From the NCBI GenBank assembly GCA_027296925.1, contig JAPUIP010000785.1:1-7869 (forward strand): 7,869 bases of DNA. The letters are read 5' to 3'. Below are positions 1-5,856 of the stretch, in pieces. The notes under the pieces were generated by a model, which ran no database searches, was not told the DNA's origin, and saw only the letters and a list, made by a program, of their open reading frames with translations. The position numbers were made by a program, and so were the translations under genes. The first letter of the stretch is position 1, and each line of letters starts with the position of its first letter. The DNA is from Candidatus Poribacteria bacterium (lineage in GTDB: Bacteria; Poribacteria; WGA-4E; PCPOR2b).

Positions 1-570
1 GATCTGCTCATGGCGCCTGTTCCAGAGTTGGAGGCGCTCCGTCATGAGCACCGCCACCTCTCTGACCTCCATCTCACTTCAGAGGCAAGCATTCCCCTGG
101 ATGGGGTTCGCGGGGCTCAATTGGAGATTCGAGCGGTTTTCGAATGGGAGAGCGCCGAGGAATTTGGTCTGAAAGTACGCTGTTCTCCGGACAGCGAAGA
201 GCAGACGCTCATCCGTTTCAATACCAATCCATGGCAGGCGAACCGTTCGCCACAGGAAGTGAGACCGCTCCGAGAGTTGATTCTAGACACCACCCGCTCC
301 AGTATCAACCCGGAGGTGAACAATCGCGAATCGGAGCGGTGCACGTTCGATCACCCTTATGGTCAGTCGGTAGAATTGCGGGTGTTCGTGGACCGCAGCG
401 TCGTGGAGGTCTTCGCGGACGGCCGCCACTATCTCGCAAAGCGCATCTATCCCGCCCGGTCGGATAGCCTCGACGTGCAGCTCTTTGCCCGAGGCGGGAA
501 AGCAACCGTGCGGTCATTGGACGCATGGCAGATGGAGGCAATCTGGCCGATAGATACGACTTTGAAATGA
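1..570 (+). CDS. Glycoside hydrolase family 32, C-terminal part (5'-truncated by window)
   Basis: The reading frame is open from base 1 to a TGA at 568-570 and gives the last 189 residues of a longer protein. Family 32 enzymes split beta-fructosidic bonds in sucrose, levan or inulin. This fragment carries the end of the five-bladed propeller, with a PxPELExLR segment at fragment residues 6-14, followed by the C-terminal beta-sandwich module. The best signature is the FVDRSVVEVFADG segment (residues 129-141), a hallmark of the GH32 C-terminal domain. The catalytic Asp and Glu motifs lie upstream of the window, so substrate (sucrose versus polyfructan) cannot be decided. The ATG at 10 is internal, because homologous sequence continues into the window edge. 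No terminator follows; a palindromic repeat does. The family is clear, the exact activity is not. Confidence 0.88.
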   Translation, partial: DLLMAPVPELEALRHEHRHLSDLHLTSEASIPLDGVRGAQLEIRAVFEWESAEEFGLKVRCSPDSEEQTLIRFNTNPWQANRSPQEVRPLRELILDTTRSSINPEVNNRESERCTFDHPYGQSVELRVFVDRSVVEVFADGRHYLAKRIYPARSDSLDVQLFARGGKATVRSLDAWQMEAIWPIDTTLK

Positions 571-602
571 CGCATTACCGTCATCACTTCGGCAAGCTCC
601 CC

Positions 603-709
603 TCGAAAGCTTGTCCCGAACTTTGAGGGGCTCGGGACAGGCAGTGCAAGCTCTGAGCAAAGCGAAGCATCCCGTTGGTTCGAGACTCTTCGCTTCGCTC
701 AGAGTGACA
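603..709. repeat. Intergenic palindromic repeat (two hairpins)
   Basis: Two imperfect inverted repeats sit side by side between the GH32 and sulfotransferase genes. The first pairs GCTTGTCCCGA (609-619) with TCGGGACAGGC (632-642). The second pairs CTCTGAGCAAAGCGAAG (651-667) with CTTCGCTTCGCTCAGAG (688-704), 17 bases with one mismatch. No T-run follows either stem, so they are not ordinary terminators. The GCTTCGCTCAGAGTGACA-type arm looks like a dispersed intergenic repeat family known in many genomes, but copy number cannot be seen from one window. An open frame crosses the repeat but codes for nothing recognisable. Confidence 0.6.
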
Positions 710-734
710 TTTGAATTTAGGATTGGCACAAAAA

Positions 735-1451
735 ATGTCTCTGATCACGGTTATTGGGCGCGGTCATTCCGGCACACGTGCGATGTCCCATACGTTGTAT
801 GCCAGCGGCGTGTTTATGGGGAGAACCCTCAACGCTTCGGGCGACAAGATTCCGCCGGAAGCGATGTACGATGCGTGCCGGGTCATGGCGAAGTCCGTCA
901 AATGGAACGGCGGCTTATCCTGGGATTTTGCGTCGCTGCACACGATGGAGATTGCCCCTGAGTTTAAGACGCTGATTCATACCTATCTGGCCGATGTCCT
1001 GGCAGATAAGTCTGCGCACCGGGGCTGGAAGATACCGGAGACGACTCTGGCCTATCCGTGGATTGTCCGGATGTTTCCAGAGATCAAGTACATTCATTGG
1101 ATCCGTGATCCGCGCGACTGCGTGCTAGGGCGTCACAAAACCGATGACCTGCGCGATTTTGGGGTCGAATACCCGGCGACCGATGATGTCCGCAAACGTC
1201 GAGCCATCTCCTGGTTTTATCAGTACCAGTTGATGAAGTCAACGCCGAAACCCAAAAACTATATCCTCATCCGCTTCGAGGATTTCGTTTTGAAGCAGGA
1301 AGAAACGCTAAAACGCCTTGAGGATTTCCTGAGCATCCCTTTGGCGAGGATTATTGTTCGACCGGATTCGGTCGGCCGCTGGAAAACGGATACCGGACAG
1401 AATGATTTTGACTTCTTTCGGGAAGCGATGGCGGAGCATTATTACGATTGA
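735..1451 (+). CDS. Sulfotransferase-family protein
   Basis: The 238-residue product looks like a PAPS-dependent sulfotransferase with the P-loop-like fold that moves sulfate to a carbohydrate or other hydroxyl acceptor. The N-terminal strand-loop ITVIGRGHSGTRAM (residues 4-17) matches the 5'-phosphosulfate-binding loop. The segment around IRDPRD (123-128) matches the 3'-phosphate-binding motif, and ILIRFEDFV (177-185) matches the conserved yeDL-type strand near the C-terminus. The serine usually found eight residues after the motif arginine appears as Gly132, so donor binding may be altered. ATG 735 is chosen because the loop motif starts directly after it; an upstream in-frame TTG at 711 would add eight unconvincing residues that overlap the repeat. 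The ribosome binding site (AGG, 719-721) is weak and distant. The acceptor is unknown. No signal peptide is seen, so it should be cytoplasmic. Confidence 0.8.
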   Translation: MSLITVIGRGHSGTRAMSHTLYASGVFMGRTLNASGDKIPPEAMYDACRVMAKSVKWNGGLSWDFASLHTMEIAPEFKTLIHTYLADVLADKSAHRGWKIPETTLAYPWIVRMFPEIKYIHWIRDPRDCVLGRHKTDDLRDFGVEYPATDDVRKRRAISWFYQYQLMKSTPKPKNYILIRFEDFVLKQEETLKRLEDFLSIPLARIIVRPDSVGRWKTDTGQNDFDFFREAMAEHYYD

Positions 1452-1523
1452 AGGAAAATCCCGTCAGAGATACAAGCATTCAAGGCGAACACGACTTTCT
1501 GAAAATTCCGAACTCACTCTTAT

Positions 1524-1537
1524 GGAGGTATATACCT
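1524..1537 (+). promoter_or_regulatory. Ribosome binding site inside a 12-bp palindrome
   Basis: GGAGG (1524-1528) lies 10 bases before ATG 1539 and sets the start of the dehydrogenase gene. It overlaps AGGTATATACCT (1526-1537), a perfect palindrome ending one base before the start codon. As DNA it could bind a dimeric regulator; as RNA it could fold into a short ACCU/AGGU stem that partly hides the binding site. Function is inference. Confidence 0.6.
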
Positions 1538-1538
1538 G

Positions 1539-2603
1539 ATGACAACATTCCGTCCCAAAGTCCTGCTGGCTTGCGATCAACGGGTGCGCGAGGGCTACCT
1601 GGCGCCGGCGGACATCGAACGCCTTGAAACCTTCGCCGATTGGGAGTGGTTCCCCTGCGAAGGTGGGAGCATCTACGACACAAACACAGATCCGGAGGCG
1701 GCGGCACAACTGCGCGAGCGTCTCGGTGATATCAACGGTCTCGTCGTTTGTCACGGTTCCCCCACAGTCAACGCTGAGATTATGGACGCTGCGGCAAACC
1801 TGAAAATCATCGGCGAGTTAGAGGGCGACCGCTTTTCCAGCCGCATTGACCTGGAAGCCGCCTGGGAACGGGGCATCCGCACGGTCGATACGACCAATGG
1901 GTCCTCCTATCCTGTGGCGGAGTGGGCGCTGGCGCTCATCCTGATTTCGTTGCGTAACGCCGGAGCGCAATTCCGCCGCATCATCGCCGGCGAGACCTCC
2001 CGGGACCCGGAGGCGCTCAAACATGCCGGTGGCCTCCTCACGGGCAAGCGCGTTGGGTTGATCGGCTGCGGGCACATGGGCCGACGCCTGATCCAGTTCC
2101 TGCGGCCCTTCGAGGTGGAGATCTGGGTGTATGACCCCTATCTGCCGCGGGAGATGGCAGAAGCGCTGGACTTTCTACAGACTTCGCTAGACAATCTGCT
2201 GTCCCAGTGCGATGTGATTGTCTGTGTCGCGCCGTTGACGCCGGGGACTCGACGGATGATTGGCCAGCGTGAGCTCGACCTGATCCGGTCTGGCTCAGCA
2301 CTGGTCAATGTGTCCCGCGGGCCGATTATCGACCCCGAGGCGCTCATTGCACGGCTCAAGCGTGGCGACATTACCGCCGGATTGGATGTTTTCGATCCGG
2401 AGCCCATCCCGCCCGACAGTGAGATTATTCATCTCCCCAACGTGTTTCTGACACCGCACTTTGCCGCTTTCACCGGCGACACATACCCACACTTCTTTGG
2501 GCTGATGGTCGACGAACTGGACCGCTTCTTCCAAGGGCACGAGACGTTCTTCGACCTGACATCGCGTTCGCTGGCCAATCGTCGAGGCAGCGAACCGGAT
2601 TGA
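1539..2603 (+). CDS. D-isomer-specific 2-hydroxyacid dehydrogenase
   Basis: This 354-residue NAD(P)-dependent oxidoreductase should interconvert a 2-oxoacid and a D-2-hydroxyacid in the cytoplasm. The family includes phosphoglycerate, glycerate, hydroxypyruvate and lactate dehydrogenases. The nucleotide-binding glycine motif GCGHMG is at 176-181, followed by an aspartate-bearing strand (VYDP) that suggests NAD preference. The catalytic triad is intact: Arg260 in VNVSRG, Glu288 in DVFDPEP and His307 in LTPHFA. The N-terminal part (1-110) is the less conserved substrate domain, so the substrate cannot be named. There is no ACT domain, so it is not a full-length regulated SerA. The length is normal for the compact subfamily. 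A strong GGAGG site supports ATG 1539. It lies 87 bases after the sulfotransferase gene, so co-transcription is possible but unproven. Confidence 0.9.
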   Translation: MTTFRPKVLLACDQRVREGYLAPADIERLETFADWEWFPCEGGSIYDTNTDPEAAAQLRERLGDINGLVVCHGSPTVNAEIMDAAANLKIIGELEGDRFSSRIDLEAAWERGIRTVDTTNGSSYPVAEWALALILISLRNAGAQFRRIIAGETSRDPEALKHAGGLLTGKRVGLIGCGHMGRRLIQFLRPFEVEIWVYDPYLPREMAEALDFLQTSLDNLLSQCDVIVCVAPLTPGTRRMIGQRELDLIRSGSALVNVSRGPIIDPEALIARLKRGDITAGLDVFDPEPIPPDSEIIHLPNVFLTPHFAAFTGDTYPHFFGLMVDELDRFFQGHETFFDLTSRSLANRRGSEPD

Positions 2604-2638
2604 GCGAAGAAATATGCGGCTTCGATTGCCCCCTCTGT

Positions 2639-2663
2639 ATCTCCCTCCAAAGTTGGGGGGAGA
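2639..2663. repeat. G/C-tract hairpin after the dehydrogenase gene
   Basis: TCTCCCTCC with the next A (2640-2649) pairs with TGGGGGGAGA (2654-2663), a ten-pair stem with one G-T wobble and a four-base loop. It lies 36 bases after the dehydrogenase stop codon. No T-run follows, so a standard intrinsic terminator is unlikely. Its CCTCC/GGGGGG character resembles the larger repeat at 5430-5502, so it may be a degenerate member of the same family. Confidence 0.5.
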
Positions 2664-2702
2664 CAAGGCTGTATCAAAATGAGAATTTCATCCTAAATCG
2701 GT

Positions 2703-2850
2703 ATCAGACGGGGAGTTTACCCTCAGACGGGCAATGAAATCCCGAGCGACCGAAGGAAGCCTGCCCTCGGCTGAGAGGGTGCCTGTGGTGCTGCGAGGGA
2801 GGGTACTTGTCCCTCCAAGTATCGGGATAAATTCCCCGACTGAGGGGATT
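2703..2850 (+). ncRNA. Candidate structured RNA, unclassified
   Basis: This non-coding stretch shows nested complementarity expected of a folded RNA. The outer helix is CCCTCAG (2720-2726) with CTGAGGG (2840-2846), then an A-A mismatch, then CGGG (2728-2731) with CCCG (2835-2838). Inside it, ATCCCGA (2739-2745) pairs perfectly with TCGGGAT (2822-2828). That closes a multibranch loop with two hairpins: CCCTC/GAGGG (2764-2768/2775-2779) and GGAGGG/CCCTCC (2798-2803/2811-2816). TCAGACGGG occurs twice (2704-2712 and 2723-2731), and both copies can pair with the same 3' strand, which allows alternative folds. It could be a leader RNA, a solo omega/HEARO-like RNA left from an IscB-type element, or another mobile-element end. 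None of these is shown. Strand is inferred from the neighbours. Confidence 0.4.
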
Positions 2851-2913
2851 CCACGAATCTTCGCCAATCTACGCGGATACTGGGGGTCGCCTGCGACTTT
2901 TTCCTAAAAAACC

Positions 2914-2940
2914 GAACCTTTTTCGAGATGACCTGTCTAA
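2914..2940 (+). promoter_or_regulatory. ECF-type promoter of the sigma factor operon
   Basis: CGAACCTT (2913-2920) resembles the GGAACTT -35 element of RpoE-like ECF promoters. GTCTAA (2935-2940) resembles the matching -10 element, with 14 bases between the boxes. It lies directly before the sigma gene, as expected for an autoregulated ECF operon. A start point 6-10 bases downstream would fall at 2946-2950, on or just before ATG 2950. Confidence 0.55.
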
Positions 2941-2949
2941 CAGATCAGT

Positions 2950-3585
2950 ATGGGAACACAACAATCTGTTTTAGGCGCTATGAAAAATCTACCCATTGCC
3001 GATCTCATTTCTGAACAGCTTGAAGAAAACAGTGACCAGGCGGAACAAGATCTGGTCAGACGCTGCCAGAGTGGAGATGCACACGCCTTGGAACAGATTG
3101 TGCGGCAGTATCAGAATCAGGTCTACAACCTCGCCTACGGTATGCTGGGCAATCCCGAAGATGCACAGGATCTCACACAGGACGTTTTTTTAACCGTCTG
3201 GAATAAGATCCGGCAGTTCAAGTTCAAGTCTCGTTTTTCCACATGGCTTTACCGGGTCGCGACGAACCTTTGCATTAACGAGAAAAATCGTCAGCGCCGC
3301 CGTCAGACCTCTCCAATGGAGATGGATGACTCGCAGGCGTGGATACCAATTGATACGGTTACGCCCGAGAGAGAGGTGTTACTGGCGGAACAACAAGAGA
3401 TACTACAGTCCGCCCTGGCGCAACTCAAGGATAAACACCGGACGATTCTGGTTTTGCGGGAGATGGAAGATCTCTCTTACGATGAGCTTTCGGAAGTGTT
3501 GGGTTGTTCGGTTGGGCGCGTCAAATCGCGTTTGCACGAAGCACGAATCGCACTGAGAAAAGTATTGCAACAGAAAGATCGATGA
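2950..3585 (+). CDS. ECF (extracytoplasmic function) RNA polymerase sigma factor
   Basis: The 211-residue protein has the two-domain layout of group 4 sigma-70 factors, which direct RNA polymerase to stress promoters. Sigma region 2 spans about 35-120, with the core-binding helix DAQDLTQDVFLTVW (71-84) and the -10 melting segment with STWLYRVATNLCIN. Sigma region 4 spans about 152-205, with the helix-turn-helix SYDELSEVLGCSVGRVKSRL (176-195) that reads the -35 box. A basic linker (KNRQRRRQ) joins them. ATG 2950 has no ribosome binding site and may be leaderless. ATG 2980 is an alternative with a weak TTTTAGG four bases before it, and would remove a ten-residue N-terminus that is not part of the sigma fold. 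The TGA is followed at once by the anti-sigma gene, so the two are translationally coupled. Being RpoE-like in layout does not prove orthology. Confidence 0.93.
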   Translation: MGTQQSVLGAMKNLPIADLISEQLEENSDQAEQDLVRRCQSGDAHALEQIVRQYQNQVYNLAYGMLGNPEDAQDLTQDVFLTVWNKIRQFKFKSRFSTWLYRVATNLCINEKNRQRRRQTSPMEMDDSQAWIPIDTVTPEREVLLAEQQEILQSALAQLKDKHRTILVLREMEDLSYDELSEVLGCSVGRVKSRLHEARIALRKVLQQKDR

Positions 3586-3594
3586 GTGATTGAC

Positions 3595-4152
3595 ATGAGA
3601 CACAGTCAGATCCAAAAACAGCTATCCGCATATTTAGATGATGCGTTGAACCCGCAAGAGCGCGACAGGATTGAGATCCACTTGCATACCTGTCGTGAGT
3701 GTGACGAAATCCTGTCGGACCTCAGACAGAATCAACAGTGGATCGCCAATCTCCGCCAGCCGGCGCCAGCGGGCATCTGGGAAGCTGTCCAGGAACAGAT
3801 GGAGAATCCGGCGCGACGGCCAGCCAGATCCAAGTTTCTCCCCGATTTCGGCTCTATCTGGCGGCGATGGTTTTTCCGACCGGCCTCGGCGGGAGTTGGG
3901 GCATTGGTCACGGCATGTCTGGTGCTGGCACTTCTGTATCTCAACCCGACTCAGAAGCCGATTGACGATACGCTCGATTTTTACTTGATGGCTCATGCGG
4001 AATACGCAACCGACAATCCGATGACATCAGATGCCACTATCGCTTCATTTTTCACTGAGGACGAGTCCGACGTGGAAAGCGCCGACACCGGGTTTTCAGA
4101 TGATACGCAGGACTCTCTTTATACCTATTTAGATGCTTATTTTGGAGATTAA
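3595..4152 (+). CDS. Zinc-binding (ZAS) membrane anti-sigma factor
   Basis: The 185-residue protein should bind the adjacent ECF sigma factor and keep it inactive at the cytoplasmic membrane. The N-terminal zf-HC2/ZAS domain (about 1-50) has the full zinc signature: His29-x3-Cys33-x2-Cys36, with an upstream His3 at the spacing typical of the fourth ligand. One transmembrane helix follows at about 97-116 (ASAGVGALVTACLVLALLYL), flanked by WRRWFFR on the inside. The outer tail (117-185) is strongly acidic and is the likely contact for a periplasmic partner. ATG 3595 is preferred because it starts just before His3. GTG 3586, which abuts the sigma stop codon, is the alternative and adds only three residues. 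The next gene's start region overlaps the end of this one. Release of sigma by regulated proteolysis or redox change at the zinc site is inference. Confidence 0.88.
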   Translation: MRHSQIQKQLSAYLDDALNPQERDRIEIHLHTCRECDEILSDLRQNQQWIANLRQPAPAGIWEAVQEQMENPARRPARSKFLPDFGSIWRRWFFRPASAGVGALVTACLVLALLYLNPTQKPIDDTLDFYLMAHAEYATDNPMTSDATIASFFTEDESDVESADTGFSDDTQDSLYTYLDAYFGD

Positions 4153-4156
4153 CACG

Positions 4157-5290
4157 ATGATCAGAAAGCGCCGAATTATTCTGAGTAGCCTGCTGTTGCC
4201 GACACTGCTGCTGACGTGGCTTGCCTCCGTAAATTGGGAACCAAACGACCAAAAGCCATTTGCTGAGATTCTGCAACGCATTGCATCTGCAGAACGGGAG
4301 GTGAGTTATGTGGGCAAGCGTATCTCGATCAGTTGGGCACCGAGCGGTTGTTACGCACATGAGGAACTTGTCCTTCATCAACCCCCTTCGATCCACTTTG
4401 TGAAGGTGTTGACGCCACCGAGAGAAAACCGTCGGTTCGCGCGCTTTGAGGAGTTACGACGGCGTCGGGAGGAAGTGCGACGCAATATCAGGCGGGGTAA
4501 TCCCCCTGCTCATGAACCACCTCACAGGCGCCGCCCCGAAGGCCCTTTCTTCTCCGAGCAGTGGCAACAGCGGATTGGGTTGATGACACAGAAGGACATT
4601 GAACGATTAAGCCAGAATTACACTTTGGAGTATGTCTTATCAGAGGGAGTTGCCGGGTATGACACGAATCTGTTGACGATTGCGCCACGGTTTGAGGGAC
4701 GGTCGACAAAGCGGATCTGGATCTCTCGGGAGCAAGGAATTATTTTGCGAATCGAAGACCTCGATGCAAAAGGGCATCTACGCTTTCTCTCAGTGTATAC
4801 ACAGATGAGCTTTCAGCCGGAAGATGTTCAGCGAGAAATCAGTGCCTTTCAAGAGGATACCAGTTCACCGACCGGAGCACCGCAGTCAACTGAAACGGTC
4901 TCTTTGGAGGCGGCGAAAGCGGCATTCAATCAGCAGCTCCTCCTTCCGGACCATCTTCCCGAGGGGTTTGAATTACAGAATATCACCCTCATGAAGCTTC
5001 GCCCGGAACCAACGGTACACCTCCGCTATACAGATGGATTGATGGTGCTTTCCTTATTTGAGGAATCAAAAGGCAAACGCTTTTTTGAACGGCGCAGGCG
5101 GGGGCCTCGAGGCGGCCAAACTGAACATATCCATGGAACGCCTGTGCAGATTATGGCGCGGCAACAGATTCACATTCTCCGATGGTTTCAGGGGGATGTC
5201 GGTTTAACCCTTATCGGCGAGGTGAGTCGCTCGGAGATGATCCAAATTGCAGAATCATTGATTCGTAGTTCTGTGGTCGCGAAGCAATAA
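4157..5290 (+). CDS. RseB/MucB-like sigma-regulatory secreted protein
   Basis: The 377-residue product starts with a basic-hydrophobic segment (MIRKRR then LSSLLLPTLLLTWLA) that fits a Sec signal or N-terminal anchor; no lipobox cysteine is present. Residues 34-215 resemble the LolA-like RseB/MucB N-terminal domain, most clearly GYDTNLLTIAPR (167-178) and the strand pair RIWISREQGIILRIEDLDAKG (186-206). Residues 259-377 resemble the C-terminal RseB domain, with LPDHLPEGF (263-271). In the known system RseB binds the outer part of the anti-sigma factor and shields it from proteases until lipid or protein damage signals arrive. Its place as third gene behind sigma and anti-sigma supports that role. 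An arginine-rich insert (92-126, 14 Arg) is unusual. ATG 4157 is chosen for its GGAG nine bases upstream (4144-4147); ATG 4133 would spoil the signal sequence. The gene ends before a clear terminator. Confidence 0.78.
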   Translation: MIRKRRIILSSLLLPTLLLTWLASVNWEPNDQKPFAEILQRIASAEREVSYVGKRISISWAPSGCYAHEELVLHQPPSIHFVKVLTPPRENRRFARFEELRRRREEVRRNIRRGNPPAHEPPHRRRPEGPFFSEQWQQRIGLMTQKDIERLSQNYTLEYVLSEGVAGYDTNLLTIAPRFEGRSTKRIWISREQGIILRIEDLDAKGHLRFLSVYTQMSFQPEDVQREISAFQEDTSSPTGAPQSTETVSLEAAKAAFNQQLLLPDHLPEGFELQNITLMKLRPEPTVHLRYTDGLMVLSLFEESKGKRFFERRRRGPRGGQTEHIHGTPVQIMARQQIHILRWFQGDVGLTLIGEVSRSEMIQIAESLIRSSVVAKQ

Positions 5291-5316
5291 CCGAAATTGT
5301 ACCAAGATTACAGAAC

Positions 5317-5364
5317 AAAAGCCGTTCAAATGACGCCATGCGAGTCACTTTGAGCGGCTTTTTT
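5317..5364 (+). terminator. Intrinsic terminator of the sigma operon
   Basis: AAAAGCCGTTCAAA (5317-5330) pairs with TTTGAGCGGCTTTT (5349-5362, one A/G difference), extended inward by TGAC/GTCA (5331-5334/5344-5347) with one bulged C. A six-T run (5359-5364) follows the stem. It lies 26 bases after the RseB-like gene, in the position expected for the operon end. Confidence 0.88.
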
Positions 5365-5429
5365 ATTGTGCCGAATCGCACAGAAAATGGTTGATAATAC
5401 CGTTTTGAGTTTCAGATGAGCCTATTCTC

Positions 5430-5502
5430 AAATCCCCCTCAATCCCCCTTTGGAAAAGGGGGAAGCTTTCTCCCCCTTTCGTAAAGGGGGGCGGGGGGAT
5501 TT
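5430..5502. repeat. Nested CCCCCTTT/AAAGGGGG palindromic repeat
   Basis: The outer arms AAATCCCCC (5430-5438) and GGGGGATTT (5494-5502) are perfect complements. Between them lie two tight hairpins: TCCCCCTTT/AAAGGGGGA (5443-5451/5455-5463) and CCCCCTTT/AAAGGGGG (5472-5479/5483-5490), each with a three-base loop. The whole unit can fold as a three-way cruciform. It looks like a small non-coding dispersed element of the kind found between genes in several phyla. No transposase or target duplication is seen. Confidence 0.75.
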
Positions 5503-5738
5503 TATTGGCTGTTCTGTGGTTCTTTCTATTTTTTACGAAATGGCCTCATTGAAAACTACAAATGGTATAAGAGAAGCCTCGAAATCACTGATCCGAATTT
5601 TGCCTTACACGAGTTCCTAACATGAGCCCATGATGGTTTAGCGCGCGGCGCCACTTGAAACACAAAGCTATGCGTGACAAGTCTGTTAGTACCCTTCAGA
5701 TCGGGAATCAGTCTCACATGAAACACGCTTTTATTGGA
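5503..5738. other. Gene-free stretch, nothing recognised
   Basis: No credible gene, tRNA or strong stem was found between the palindromic repeat and the promoter at 5739. Short open frames on both strands here have no ribosome binding site and no recognisable motif. The sequence is more AT-rich than the neighbouring genes. A TATAAG at 5566-5571 lacks a properly spaced -35 box. Confidence 0.5.
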
Positions 5739-5767
5739 TTGACATTTTTCACTCAGAAAGATATACT
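5739..5767 (+). promoter_or_regulatory. Near-consensus sigma-70 promoter
   Basis: A perfect TTGACA (5739-5744) and TATACT (5762-5767) are separated by exactly 17 bases, the ideal housekeeping spacing. The predicted start near 5774 gives a leader of about 83 bases before ATG 5857. The leader has only a short ACCTT/AAGGT stem (5798-5817 area). This is the strongest promoter visible in the window. Confidence 0.85.
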
Positions 5768-5856
5768 GTACCACACATTCAGGGAGATACAACTGCGACC
5801 TTTAGACTCGCGAAGGTATTACACATCAAACGCATCCACGATTGAAAGGAAAGAAG

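Noticed and set aside
611..961. 116-residue + strand open frame starting in the palindromic repeat
   Set aside because: It translates the repeat and then runs out of frame through the sulfotransferase gene.
2295..2666. 123-residue minus-strand open frame opposite the end of the dehydrogenase
   Set aside because: It lies opposite the catalytic region of a clear dehydrogenase and has no domain of its own.
2703..2850. Known TPP or cobalamin riboswitch
   Set aside because: The conserved core motifs of those classes are not present, and the next gene is a sigma factor, not a vitamin gene.
5430..5502. CRISPR-like array
   Set aside because: The similar C-rich units are palindromic arms with three-base loops, not regular repeats with unique spacers.
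5549..5571. Possible promoter TTGAAA ... TATAAG
   Set aside because: The boxes are only 11 bases apart, too close for a sigma-70 promoter.
5556..5792. 78-residue minus-strand open frame in the gene-free stretch
   Set aside because: It has no ribosome binding site and no recognisable motif, and it runs through a sigma-70 promoter.
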